This document shows positions 1 to 12,690 of a DNA stretch of 64,000 nt, one piece after another; the stretch's first letter is position 1; every line of letters begins with the position of its first letter. A model generated the notes under the pieces. It was not told where the DNA came from and made no database searches. It was given only the letters and a program-made list of their open reading frames with translations. The stretch comes from Ignelater luminosus (taxonomy: Eukaryota; Arthropoda; Insecta; Coleoptera; Elateridae), in NCBI GenBank assembly GCA_011009095.1, contig VTPC01005999.1, positions 189,019 through 253,018 on the forward strand, given 5' to 3'. A program made the position numbers and the translations under genes.

Positions 1-236
1 CTCATTGCTGCTGTGTCCAAGAATAAATCAGAAAATCTCCAACTTAAAAGGATGTAATTGTTTCTTTGGGAAAGACACAAACGAAATTGCATTAAATATC
101 ATAATCTGTAGTCAACAAGCAATTGTATTGTCGTCTCGAAATAATGGTAAGACTTCATTACTTGTAAACTTGCTACCATAAATAATTGATGAACTATTCA
201 TATAATCAATTAATTTGTTCTTATTCAGGTACGATA

Positions 237-499
237 CAAGGTGTCCCAAAGGTCTGTTTTCTTGTGAACATACTTTTTAAATGAAACATGCATATTTGGG
301 CATAATAAACAGCCGAAACCGTCGGGTTTAGAGGTCAGATAGAGGAAAAATAAGAAAATACCAAAACGTATACTGTTCTGTTATCGTTGAAAATAATTTT
401 GGAAAGTGTAGATAATCGTGCTGTACAACTTTCTCTATATTTTTAGAAATAACGGTGCTATTCTCAGATTACATACCATTGGAACATTGGGACACCCCA
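237..499. mobile_element. Mariner-like MITE, TA flanks
   Basis: The left end CAAGGTGTCCCAA and the reverse complement of the right end TGGGGTGTCCCAA form terminal inverted repeats, and TA dinucleotides flank both ends (235-236 and 500-501). The element is 263 bp and non-coding. TA duplication and GGTGTCC-type ends fit Tc1/mariner-derived MITEs; the exact family is unknown. Confidence 0.6.
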
Positions 500-727
500 T
501 ATATTAGAGTTGTTAAAACAAAAAAAAAATAAAATAAAAAAGTAATGATGGAAACCCTCTAACTTCCTTCAAAGGAATATCTTCTAAAGCAGAAATGCCA
601 ATGTCGTATTTTACTTTACCGATTCCCAGCAATAACAACAAATTTAAATTCTAAGGATATCCACCCGATTTGATATGGCTAACAGATTTGTCGATTAAAA
701 AACTTAATAACAGACATTCCATAATAC

Positions 728-737
728 NNNNNNNNNN
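728..737. other. Assembly gap (10 N)
   Basis: Ten consecutive N bases. The fixed round length suggests a placeholder of unknown size, so distances across it are unreliable. Confidence 0.98.
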
Positions 738-1079
738 ATTTATACATATGTTTATAAATAACGTTTTTGCACATTAACAGGTTGTGTTTCTCTAATTAAA
801 CACGTGATTTTATCTCCTAACGAATAATCAATCAAATCAGGTTTGCTATTCGCGCAACATTTTACTGTTACTATTTGCAAGTTTGGCACGGCAGGTATGT
901 GGCCAAATTCCAAAACTGTAAAAGGTGCAAATTAACATCAAACATGAACCTTGATCAGTACTTTCTGTTGCCGTCATTGAATCGGGCCTGTTGTGTTTAA
1001 GAGTGCAAAAAAAATATCTCAATGACCTCGGACCATTTCGAACGCGTTTGTCAGACAAAGACTGATCATCATCCGACAA

Positions 1080-1330
1080 AAGCGGCCAGACTGTATAAAA
1101 ATACCCTGACCCAGTTTCGTCGTCTGGCCGCGGTTATGCCCGCGGAGTTACGGCTAGAAAGTCACGGACTCCACCGATTATCAGCTGTATCTTGATGCTT
1201 ACAAACAACCCACCTAAATAAAGGCGGCTGATTTTAGAGCACACGCTAGCCCGCCTTGTAACCCTCCGCGCGCTAAGTAGGCTATGCTTTGATTATAGAC
1301 CGACCCGCCTCGATTTCCTTGCTTTCTGGG
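1080..1330. promoter_or_regulatory. GC-rich patch with 10-bp hairpin and TATA-like box
   Basis: Within AT-rich DNA this patch is rich in CpG. Two perfect 10-bp arms, GCGGCCAGAC (1082-1091) and GTCTGGCCGC (about 1121-1130), enclose a loop with a TATAAAAATA box. A CAGCTG hexamer lies at 1182-1187. No coding sequence can be supported. It may be a cis-regulatory element or alternative promoter of the surrounding gene, or a remnant of a mobile element. Confidence 0.3.
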
Positions 1331-2661
1331 AAAATAGGTCAGTTTCTACGAAAAAAGATAGTAGAATCGGATCGTTTACACCGTTGTTTCTGCTAGAATT
1401 CCTTCTGCGATTGATTTTTGTCACACGAAACGTTTGGGGTTTATAGAAATGTGTTGTCGGAAACGTAATAGATTATTTATAGGTTAAACAGGAAACTAAA
1501 GTTAGGAATTATTGATTTTATCATCAACTTATTTCGATGTTAATGGTAAAAATAAAATTGTTATTGTACTTTCGTTCCCGCTCAAAATTATTTATAGATA
1601 ACCCTAATTTATTCATTGGTGTAATCTGAGAAACGATCGTGGAATCCTAGCTGAACATTTCTAGATAAGGCTATTATGAAGAGAGCATACAAAAAACACT
1701 TAACAGATAAATATCAGTTTGCAATAAATAAAGAATAAAAACAACAGCTGATTTCAGTTTAAATCTCCGAGCACAAACCGTGGAAGCGGTCGCAGCCGGC
1801 AAGTGAGAGGAGAGGAATTCAAGCATTGCATCAGCTGTGGAGGTAGAGAAAACCGCTTTGTTTGTAGCTCTTTAAACTGGTTGGGTGGTCTGGATCAGTG
1901 GCCTTCACTTTGCCGCAGGCGCTTTTTGATGCGTCATATCCGCAATAATTTTTTTTATGTAATCAGAAAAATATTCAGACGCACATTTTGAATTGTTTAT
2001 ACTCATCTCTTTATTATAAACACCTCTAAATTTACTTTCACATGTTTTGGCCGATTTAACACTTAAAAACTGCAAAACATATGGATTGGTTCAACACAAA
2101 TAGGTATTTATAAATATGAGTGGGGGATGTTTTCGGAATTATGACGCGAAAAATTTAATGCATGGATAATGTTTATTTCAATTATGTAAAATGAAGCTAG
2201 TTCTTTATAGAAGTCAGGGTCAGCGTAGTACTTTTTTAATAGTAAACTTCTTACCTGGTCAGCAATAGCATAAAAGAAAGTCGAAATGGTTTTATCAGAT
2301 CTAACCATAGGTTAAATTAGATGATTTAAGTAGCAGTTCTAAAAAAATTGATCTTTTCCAATCAAATAATTTGAGTTTTTTTCCATCGTGTTTTTAAACA
2401 AAAGGAACTTTTTGAAAAGGTACGTATAATAGCAAATATGTACATTCTTCTCCTTATGAAATACTTTTAACAATGAATTGTTTTTCTCTTTAGGATATTG
2501 CAAATCATGCAGAAAATTTGATATAGTGCCTGAAAAATGGACATACGTACACATTGCGTAGTAATATGTTTAATAAAGAAAAGAATACAGTAGTTGGAAT
2601 AAGTGGAATTGAGTGAATAAGCGCTCTAGAAAAATCTTTTCCAGTTCAAAACCGCTAGAAA

Positions 2662-2817
2662 CAGTGGGGGGGGGGGGGGGGGGGGGGACGCAGGGGAACG
2701 TTCCCGTACTTACCAATAAATACTAAATATTCTCTTAAAAATCTAATTATTTTATATAACAAATGTGTAATATGACTATCAGCGTTCCCCCACTATTTTT
2801 TTAGCTATACATCACTG
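2662..2817. mobile_element. hAT-type MITE with perfect 8-bp target duplication and a G22 tract
   Basis: The element starts CAGTG and ends CACTG, and the 8-bp sequence GCTAGAAA stands directly on both sides (2654-2661 and 2818-2825). An 8-bp duplication and CAGTG ends are diagnostic for hAT transposons. It is 156 bp and non-coding. It carries an uninterrupted run of 22 G (2666-2687), and the bases beside the run (ACGCAGGGGAACG) are echoed inverted near the right end (CGTTCCCCCAC). Confidence 0.85.
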
Positions 2818-2982
2818 GCTAGAAATTTTAAAAATGTTTGTGCATCGTTGCAAACAATTATTAGAAATAGTAGAAACCACAGGACCTCAAAATTGAAAAT
2901 GAATGTCATGCAAGCACATTTAACACCGGTACAAGAAACAATCACTTTATTCTAGAATGGAGAATTTCTGAGTCTTCCTTTA

Positions 2983-3645
2983 GACCTGTTTGACACTACG
3001 AAAAATTCTCTGATAAATTTCATAGAAATTACGTTTTAAAAAATTTTTGATCGTTGCAAACGGAGTTTGTATAAAATTTTTTGTAGAAATTTCGTTGAGC
3101 AAAAAATTTTTAGAACATGTTCTAAATTTGGTGGGAGAAAATGCGGACGGAACTCATGCGCACATCGAAATCAGCTGAGACAAGGTGGACAAAAGGTTAA
3201 ACGAAACAGCTGTATATAAACACAGCAGAGAGCCTATACGGAATCAGTAGTTTCACTTAGATAAAAATTTTGTTACGTGTTTTTCGACACGTAGTGACTG
3301 CGCACTGAACAGAATTCAGTAAACAGTGGCGCACAATTGTTGTGTTGAATCTTGCAAAAACGGCACTGACGCTTCGTACGCCTATGCGGGCTGCGCGTGG
3401 TGACAATGTGCAGTAAAAAGTTTGGACTCAAAGATCAAAGCCGCCGACAACAAGTGAAACTACTGATTCCGTAAGGCTCTATGCTGTGATATAAATGCCT
3501 AAAACGCGCATGGGCATTTCATAGAAAATTTTGTACAACTTGCATACAGAGCGGGCTGCAACAATATACCAAAAATTCTTTACAGAAATTTGGCAAAAAT
3601 TTCTTTCTAAATTTTTATAAAATTTTTCATAGTGCCATACAGGTC
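2983..3645. mobile_element. PIF/Harbinger-like MITE with nested palindrome
   Basis: Inverted ends GACCTGTTTGACACTAC and GACCTGTATGGCACTAT (right end read on the minus strand) are flanked by TTA on both sides (2980-2982 and 3646-3648), as expected for the three-base duplication of PIF/Harbinger. Inside sits a second, about 36-bp inverted repeat (3222-3258 against 3452-3487) next to a TATATAAA box at about 3212. No intact ORF. The family call rests on ends and duplication only. Confidence 0.65.
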
Positions 3646-3954
3646 TTAGTTATCCAGCGAGTGTAATCATTTCTAACTGACGACGGATCCATACAAGTGA
3701 AAAGCTCAATACGGTTATGGGTTAAAACAATTTTCTCGTTCGACAAATTTGCCTGGTTGTAATGGACGCCCAAATTGATCCCAGAAATGTATCAAGCGTG
3801 AAGTTGAAAAGTAACAAACAGATCAAAAAAATCAAGTCAATCAAGAACTTGGATTCTAGAGGTCTATTTTGTTTGTGCAAGCAACCGTTACCGTAGTAAG
3901 TAAGGAAAGAGAGCACATGGAAACATTCTGTCCTAATTTATTTGTAGTAAAGTT

Positions 3955-4125
3955 CAGAGTCAGACTGGCCCAATTTGGTCCCCGAGTCTTTGACTCTTAT
4001 GTGGTACCAAAACATTGAATTTCTTATTTCTTGATCTGGAAGAAGATTGAGATTTTAGATGTCGGCCCCACTTTGCCTCCCCGAGTAGTTTGATCTCAGA
4101 GTTTGTAGATTCGAGCCATCGAGGA
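3955..4125. repeat. Diverged repeat, also present near 26.45 kb
   Basis: The block contains TTTGGTCCCCGAGTCT and similar GAGTCT/AGACTC-rich phrases that recur in related form at 26450-26545 (TTTGGTCCCAGAGTCT). The two are evidently copies of one degraded dispersed repeat of unknown type. Confidence 0.35.
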
Positions 4126-5229
4126 AGGTTGAAGAAATTAAAGAAAAAGAACGAGAGAATACAGTGAAGAAATGGAAGAGAAAAAGGAGAGGTAGAAAAA
4201 GAGAAGAGAGAAACAGAAAACATGAGTGATATAAAGAAGAGTAGCAGAAGAGAGGAAAAGACTTAAACTGTGATTTGCTTTGATTAATATTGTAGTACGT
4301 TTTGGCTTTTTCCTTTCCTCCTTTCTTCACTGATTGTGGGAAAATTTGCTAAACTTCCGTCTTTTTTGATTTTGGGCAGATTTCCTGATTATTTCAGAAC
4401 TTACAAGTTTGTTGGCCATTCTGAAATTATATAGTAAATCTTCAATAAAAAAATTGGATGGACCCTTAAAATACAGAAAATAAAGTGTAGATGGGTCATT
4501 TCGCCAACAAGTTATTTTGCCGACTATTATTTTTAAGTTTTCCCAAGTAAGATTTAACAATGTCTACTCTTATTGCAAAAGCAGTAAGTTGCGATTACGG
4601 ACAACAAATGGTAACAAGGCAACAACAGAAAATATTAGTCGTTTTGTGTATTTCTTCAAGTGTAATGAAGATAACAAAACGGCAATTTTAACTTTATTTA
4701 TTGATTAAAGTTAAGTATTGCAGAATTGGATTTCGTGTACCTTAATTCATAATAACATATCAAGACTCAAGGGAAAGAGAATAATAGCGGACTAAAAATA
4801 TTGGCCGTCTCGATCTCCACAGAATTTTAATGCAGACACTTCTTACGTAAGTTCTAATGCAACCTTTTCCGTAACCTCATAACGAATTTACCTTTTGATT
4901 TATAGCCTTGACGCGCCTAGATTAAAATCTAGCACTCATTTATAATAAGCACCTTTAATATTAATTCAATAAAATTAGGTGCAGCTCTTACATATCTTAA
5001 ATGCTTCCTTGAAAAGCATAAAACTACAAGCTTCGTTGGGTTTTCCAATTCATCATATCGTTGTCCCATTATTCTCATCTTATTAAAAAACATTCCTTCA
5101 ATATGCGGCCAATAATTAATTGTAGTAAAACAAACAACATTCCGTCGACATCTTCTCATACGCTAGAAGATTATTTATTATTATATTAAATAACCCCATC
5201 AATAATAATAACATTATGAAGTCCAAAAA

Positions 5230-5490
5230 TAAAACCTGGTCTAGACGAGCGAGAGCCGATTACACGTCAAAAACATATGATTACTATTTTTATTTGTCGA
5301 ATCAGCTGGGCGGTGTTTACCCTGCGGCGATAGAAGTAGTAGTAATGAGTCATGAAGTTAATTAACCGTGCTATCGTGTTTTCCCGGCAGATAAACCCCG
5401 TTGGAAGTTCAGGTTGTTTCGTTGAGAAGGGCAGGGCCGAGGAGGGCGATTACTACAACGCACGGCAATTTTCATTACTCAACCGATAGA
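5230..5490. promoter_or_regulatory. GC-richer patch beside bHLH exon, candidate enhancer
   Basis: A non-coding stretch of more balanced composition, 350 bp beyond the crp bHLH exon, with a CAGCTG hexamer at about 5304-5309 and a CCCTGCGGCG-type core. Compositional contrast with the AT-rich surroundings suggests constraint, but this is inference without a comparison to other species. Confidence 0.25.
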
Positions 5491-5835
5491 ACAAACCAGT
5501 AACACACAAAACGCGCAGTTTGTAATCGTTGTGTTGATATAAAAGTAATGTAACACCACAAACTTGATAATAAAAGAATTGTAAATATTTATAACTACCA
5601 TAAAATAACAGAAACCGCGGCATTTTAAATGTTTACGATTTTGAACAAAAAAGCTTTTTAAATTCTTTAATGATAAAAGGTAATGAATATTAAATAATTT
5701 TCTTCTTGTTTATTAATTTCTCGTCATTTCGTTATATCACCAATAAAATTACAACTTTAAATAATTTATAAAAACAAGAAAAGAGAAAAAATTTAGAAAA
5801 AGCTTTTTATAATCAAGTAGCAAAAGTAAACCTAC

Positions 5836-6001
5836 CTTACTTAATTTCTCGCCCTCGTGATGCGGCAGAAGCGATCTTAGAGATTGAAATCCGGCGTTTA
5901 TGCTTTGCATTCTTCGTCTTTCGTTGCTGTTAGCAATTTCACGACGAATTCTCTTTTCCGCCTCCATTGTTGTCGGCGGTTCCCCGTCCTGCTTCACTCG
6001 A
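5836..6001 (-). CDS. crp: bHLH exon of transcription factor AP-4 (TFAP4/cropped)
   Basis: The exon is bounded by a TTTTTGCAG acceptor (6002 upward) and an AAG|GTAGGT donor (5835 downward). It encodes a short linker, then the AP-4 basic region (RRIRREIANSNERRRMQS type), helix 1 and the start of the loop, ending at EGEKLSK. The basic region with E and RRR contacts E-box DNA; AP-4 proteins bind CAGCTG as homodimers in the nucleus. TFAP4 and fly cropped have an exon boundary-like transition to helix 2 (AAILQQ...) after LSK, and that next exon plus the two leucine zippers are missing from 1-5835, so the gene continues left of the window. Family assignment is firm because the basic/helix-1 sequence is highly diagnostic for AP-4. 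Confidence 0.92.
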
Positions 6002-9000
6002 CTGCAAAAATTGAAAAACACAAAGTCGGTTAAACAAATACAAAAGCAACCTCCCTTTTAAAATAATGTCGATGAATTTGTACGCTGTTGGTGTTTGATG
6101 TTTTTCAGAGGAGGGAAGTTGTTGCCTGTCTGAATTTTATCAAAATTAATAATTATGAGACGATTATGTAATAGAAGGAAATGCCTTAATAGAAAATATT
6201 ATTACAAAAATACAAATTGCCAGCGCAGAAAGAATTCTAAATTTTTGAGAATATTTTAAACGAAATAAATAATGGAATACTAGCAGTTATTTGCTCTGCC
6301 CTGTCAAGAAATTGTAAGCCAAGTTCAGACTTTTTTTTGTTACCTACTTCGATATCGTCAAGTCATCATTTGAAAAATCTTTCGCTATAATAACGATTTT
6401 TTCTATTTGAAAGTATAGATCGCAGGCGTCATTTCGAATTGTGCAAAATTTTCAAAATATATCGTTTTGGTACAATATTATAGCAGTAACGTATGTATTA
6501 CTTTCAATGTTATCGATATCATATTGTCTTTAGAACATACAGTAATGGACAAAATAATATTGAAAAGGAATTGGCAAAATTAAATCATAATGTGAAAATA
6601 ATAAAGATAGAAGTGAGAGAGAAAAAATTAAACAATATGAGAATACTGAGAATTTCTATGATGTCAACATCTATAAAATAAAAGAATTTCTGAACCAAAA
6701 CAAAAGCTACAGCAAGAAAAAGAATAAAACTCAAAATATACCAAGAACATGGATATCGAAAAATAGTAGATTGTAGAAAAAAATCCTCAATGATGCTTAC
6801 GGTAATAAAAAAAATACAATGGAAACGATTCAACAAACAAATTCAAGAAATCCAGAATATGAGTCAAGGAAGAAAATGTTAACATATGACTTGATATGGT
6901 CATAGAAAATATCTTGTAACTTAAGTGAAATACATTCCTACAGTTCTCCTTATAAAGTGGCCAACTGTTTTCAAATCTCATTTATTGATAATTCCTTTTG
7001 GTAGTTCTAATGATCACCAAGAAGATCTAGTACTGTAAGCCTTCATTGCCAGATTCCAATAGTGTCATCTGTCATCAATAGCATGCTATCGCTATTCAGG
7101 CAATACGACAAGACAAATTTACTTTCTAATTTGTCTATAGCTTTATACAGTACGTGCACTGATATGATTTGCCTAAATATGCATTATAGGTTCAGTTGTT
7201 TTTCTTCTCCATTATTACTTTTGCAGATTACTATATCAAGTTAGGAAGGCGATTCTACTTTGATTTCGATGTCACACAAATACAGGAATTTTCATACATT
7301 CTTTCTTTTTTTCCCTTTAATCCAATTTTTTTCTCTTCTGTTAAGTCTTGTACAAATCAAATTATGCTACATTGAGTTGGACTACAGTTTCTGTTTTTTC
7401 ACCTGCTTTGGCAATATTCCTTATCATGTTGAACTATTATTAGCTTGTGTTAGGGCATTTTTACATACCAAGTTCCATTTAAGTATTGCTATGAATGTGT
7501 ACTGCATAGCCCAAGAAAAAGCTACTTTAGCAATTACAACCGCTCTTAGTTCTGTGTCTTGTCTGCTGGAAAGTTTCAAATTGGCTGAAGTAACCTTTTC
7601 CTGATCTAGGTTGTGCTTTACTTTCTTATATTTGATACTGGCTTCCTTAATCTTTTCCCATGTGCCAAAGATAAAAATTTGTATCTATAGTCCAACTAGA
7701 TCTAACAACAAGCTTCATTTATCAATTTTAGTTTGACATATCTATTCTATCGTCTCAGTTCGTTACTAAAATTCCCAATTTCTGGAACTTAGATATCTAT
7801 TCAATAAGTTAACTGTCATTTAATTGACTAATCTTTGTAACTACGGTAACAACAAAGATATCAATTCGATATTTTTATATTTTGTTGCGGATACCAGGTA
7901 TTGACAAAAATCATCAATCAACAGATGACGCTAAGAAAATCTGAAGATTTACAATATTTATGTCATTTATGACAGTTTTTGACGACGTGCTTTACTGTAG
8001 TGGAATCAGTGACTAACACCAGGTTTCTCCAACACGACTTAAGATACAGCTTAGCTGAGCTCAGCCTGAATGTAAGCTTTCTGTTCCACTACAAAATCTA
8101 AGGGCCATTCTAGAAAAAAAGACCAAGTCAAAACGAATTAACTACTATTCAAAGAAAAATAAAATACTACTGAGTACGTTGGTTGACAAATCTAAAGAAA
8201 TCATTGAAAGTAAGAAATTCTAGATTATTCGTATACGCTTTGCTTAGGATGTATAAGACGCGGTTTGGAGTCGAACTGAAGATTTTATTGGAGAAACCGG
8301 GCATTCGAGGTTCTCCACGTGATTATTATTGAGATCTCGAGAAGAACTAATGGTGCTATAATCTACAAGCCTATGAGCCTTCTTAAAAAAAAATAAAAAG
8401 GAGAAGAGACAATTTCTTGTCATTTCCATTGAAACTTTCATTTTGAATATCCACTGGACTTCTTCTAGTTGACCCTACTAGATATCCATAGTAGCCAATG
8501 GACATATTATGTATTTTCTCCTTCCAAAGCTTAGAAAGTTCCGAAGTTTAGTCCATGTATACGGCTCACGTTTCCCCCCCCCCAAAAAAAATGAAAATCT
8601 AACTTTGCTATACAATTGCTGATGTTTTCTTTAGTCTATCCTAAAAATAATCTGTTTTACACACTGATACAGCTTTGGGATACATCAAAAAATTGTTAAA
8701 ATTTCAAGAAACAAAACTGGGGATGCAATATGCAGTAAGATGAGCAATAGGAAAAACACAAAGAGTACATGCTCTTACAAATTCTATTAGGGTCTTTTGA
8801 CAGTTTTTGTATGTTCGTTTTTTAGTCGGTTTTTGTCTACACATCAACACAGGTCTGATAAAAAAGTGCGTTTATAAAAGCCCTAAAGTAGAATTTCATT
8901 TGAAAATCCACGTTCATTGAGACCTATCACAGTAAATAAAACAGCTTGTAATACCAAAAAGATTAATTAGATACCTATATAGAAATAAAATCTTTCCGTA

Positions 9001-12000
9001 TTTCTTGGAATTTGATATCTGGAAATACAAAAATTACTTTTATTATTAACGAAGCAAAAGATAAAATATAAACAATTATTATTGGTATAACTGTATGGCA
9101 TTTAGAGAATTTTATAAACATGTCTCCTCCCTATTTACATATTACGGATTTCAACTTTTTAAATACTTCATAATCGCAAAAAAGTATAAATAAAAATATC
9201 ACGCTATTCCCCACATACGCTATCATCTGTTGTCAAGAAAGGTCAAAAGTTAAATCTCAGCTAGTATCTCTCTCAACAACGTCAACAATGAATTTCAAGA
9301 ATTCCGTTCTTTCTTTGGATGTGACAGCTTTAAGACAAAAAAGAAATCACGTGCCCTTTCATTCAGCTGTTTACTACGATCGTAGCTTGTTTGACAGTTG
9401 TTTTGCGGTCATTTAGAAACAAACTTTATACGAGTTCATTCGGATTGAACATAACCTCTAGAACTCATTTATTTTTGTTTGAATATGACACGCCTAGAAT
9501 TAACTTGTTAAAGTTATCCAGTAAAGTAAATAAAAATAAATTATTAGTTACACACCTATAATTATAGTATAAACTTTAAAGTGAATGAGAAAATAATTAC
9601 TATCGATGTCAATGAAACATTAAACTAACTTTTTTTCAAAATAAAAATGTAACAACGCTATGGTAGTTATGTCAATGAACTTGAATAATTGTTATTGATT
9701 TTTAGATGGGAATATGCACAATGTAGTATTTATTATTTATTGTAAGTTAATAAAAGAGAACACACATTAAATCAATACAAAATTAACCTGATCAATTTTT
9801 CTTGGGCACCGACAAAAAAAAACGAGAAAAAGAAATATATGACGGTATAAGTGATTGTCCTAAAACGCCAGTCAAAATATTATTAATCATCCATAAAAAA
9901 CGCATACAATCGCAAACAATTAGGATGATGAATGGAAGTATATCGTGACGAATCGACAGAGCTATTAGCTAAAAAAATTCTAAAAAAGAAAAATATAGAG
10001 AAAACTTTGCATTTCTAGTCTTTGCACGCAATAATGTGTAGGGAGACATGCGTATGTATATGTTATATAATGGCTTGCATTTATTATTTGAAAAGGATAA
10101 TGGAAATAAAAGAAGAAATAGAGAAAATTGAAAATAATATAAAGGGAACTTTATTAAACGTAACTCAATAATATAAAGATGATGATACTATGTGGAAGAG
10201 AGATGCCTATATTATACATGAGACACGCGAGGTTGCTTACAATAACACAATAACATGCAGTTCTATTAATAAAATACTATGAAAAGGAAATCGTTACTAT
10301 ACTGTGTAGTTATGTGCATGATTGTGGTATGATCGCAGAACACTAAGTAAACAAAAAATATGTTGTTGTTTACTGAAAAGGAAAATTGTACATTTCCAGT
10401 TTCTAGAATAAAATAAATTCTTCAACAATGTATTGTGATTTCATAATCATTATGCTTATTTTATATTATTAGTCCAGTTCATGAATCTCCGAGAGAAAGG
10501 GAAGTAATTCATCTTTTCTGAAGCTTAATAGTAATTATAGTCGACCAGTCAATTTCACTTGTTTTAAATCGCTTGATATTTATAAAATAATGTAAAAACT
10601 TGCCATTGTAACAGAGTACCACATAGTTAAATTACCCAATGTATATTTGAAGGATTCTTAATGTTCAAAAATTTTACAAGATGCAGTAATCTTTGAAAGA
10701 TTCTGTTAACTATTAATTTATAGGATTCGTATTTCGACCCTAATTCAGCGTGAGGTCTGCAGGTACGATTCAATCAGATTTAGATGAGTAAAAGTATGAA
10801 CGACGAACCCTATTATTGCTAAATAAAGGCAAGCTGAATTTCAAAGAAGAAACAGCAAAAGTCACCTAACAAAATCACACAGTGCTTTTTAGATTTAAAG
10901 TGTACACGCATCGAATCATTCATGATGATTCTCAAATTGATGGAAGAGTTATGTGGCGACGTGTATGTAGGCTGCAGCTAACAAAATGTCTTCGAAATAT
11001 AAGATTTTAATTTTTAAAATTTAAATATTTGATCAATAATTCTTCTCAACATTCGACCACATTGCATCTACCTCACTATATTCTAATCTCTATGGGTTTT
11101 AAAAGAAATTGAGCAGACGGTCAAAGGTTTACATTTGATTGATATAGCACAGCATTTCTCAACTTTTCTGATATGCTATCAGACTTCTGGAATTTTTAAG
11201 AATGATTTGGCTTGACCAAAGTAAATCCTTGATCAACCCAGAAAGCTTAGTTTATCAAAATCTCAGTTTGTCCCGAAAGCCAAACCGTATTGGAAAATTG
11301 ATTATAAAGTGCCGCTTAGCTCACTTCAAATACGATTTAAGAACAATCCATACATTTCGGCCAGTTCAAAACACATGACTAGCCTAGAAGACTCAATAGA
11401 TCTAAAAAGTTCGATCAATTCCAAAAGTTAAGTGTATATGCTCAAGCAAGCAAGACATTTCGAAAATAAAGCTCAACCCCTATTGAATTAAGCATACTTA
11501 AAGAGAGACTTAACTATGTTAACTCTCAACGATAAACTACTAACTGCTGAGTAGATTGAATCGATATTGCCCGTATCTAAAGCAAAATCAAAAACTTGGT
11601 CCAATCAACTTCAAACTTTAACCGTAAATTATCATTTGAATCATCTTTAACAGCACCAAGTAGGTTAGACTCATCTTAAAGACTGCTAAGGGTGACAAAA
11701 ACGATTTAGACAAATGAGTTTTTCCACAAATCTATTAGATGAACATAACAATAGTCACTTTATGTAGTTTTACTAATTATAATCATTCAGGTAACCTATA
11801 ATTACATAACATTCCTTCTTTAGAGCTTTGGGACATCAGTATGCCATTTAGTGCGTGAGTCAACAGAGACTCTATTAGATTATAACGTGTGACTTCAACA
11901 ATACACTTATGTTAGTATACGAGATCAGCCTGAAAGCGAATCTCTTCTATAACACATTTGTAACAAAAACGGAGATGCCTTAAAGTCTTATTAAGTTAGA

Positions 12001-12506
12001 ATAATAGGAATCCTTGTTTTTAAAGGTCAGGCCAACTCCATTTTTGTAGTGGAGGGGTTTCGTAAAACTAATGTTTGAGCATCCTTCAGAAAGCTTCGAA
12101 TTTCAGAAATAACGTTGTTACTTAGCGTATCCAATTCTGTTGTAAAAACAAAACAAATTGTTCGCTTTTCCTTTCTACTGGTATAACACGTAACTTATTG
12201 ATAAGTAGGAAAGTCAATAACCTTACATGAATATTATAAAAAAAGCAAGAAATACCTTTGAAAAGCATCCCAACAGCCTTCATTAATAATTGTTTTAAGA
12301 TTCTTCAAATGTAAAATGTATCATTTCTGAAAATCCGACGAGCTTCTTTTGTTTGAATGTAACAGTGATAAAATTAGAAACTTTATTTTTGTTTTATCCA
12401 ATTTGTAAAACTACAAGTAAAAAGAGACAACATGTTCAATATTTCCACGCTACAAAGCAGAACCCATACGATTTTAATTATCAACTTAAATTTTGTTTAA
12501 ATATGA

Positions 12507-12690
12507 ATGTCTGCTAGACAGGGGCGCCAGACAAGCACCTACATAACGGTGCGCGCGATCAGATGTTCAAGGGGCGTCGCTCTGGCGACGCTGGATCGTA
12601 TTACCGGCGTCGGGACGGATAAATTTAGCTCAAGGTCTGACCGCTTACCACCCGCACCAGCAAGCAGGGCTTTTTCTACAGTTTTATGCT
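12507..12690. other. GC-rich island with perfect 7-bp stem hairpin
   Basis: About 180 bp of strongly GC- and CpG-rich sequence interrupts long AT-rich DNA. It contains GCGTCGC-TCTG-GCGACGC (12574-12591), a perfect stem with tetraloop. A 63-codon frame runs through it on the plus strand but has no recognisable domain. It could be a CpG-island alternative promoter, a fragment of a mobile element, or transferred DNA. Confidence 0.35.

Larger units (their letters stand above)
1..5835. other. Probable crp intron with inserted MITEs
   Basis: Downstream (on the minus strand) of the bHLH exon no zipper exon is visible. What is visible: a mariner-like MITE (237-499), a 10-N gap (728-737), a GC-rich patch with a hairpin (1080-1330), a second GC-richer patch (1760-1940), a hAT MITE (2662-2817), a Harbinger-like MITE (2983-3645) and a GC-richer conserved-looking patch (5230-5490). 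The remaining sequence is AT-rich with no supportable gene. Confidence 0.5.

Noticed and set aside
3960..4330. Two overlapping Phe/Ser/Leu-rich minus-strand frames near the bHLH exon, considered as the crp zipper exon
   Set aside because: They are translations of a purine-rich low-complexity strand and overlap a dispersed repeat; no heptad leucines and no AAILQQ-like start.
6787..7604. Short Phe/Leu/Ser-rich frames on both strands
   Set aside because: Composition is that of translated AT-rich DNA; no motifs, splice context or neighbours in support.
8574..8590. Poly-C followed by poly-A run
   Set aside because: Too short to define an element; no flanking duplication found.
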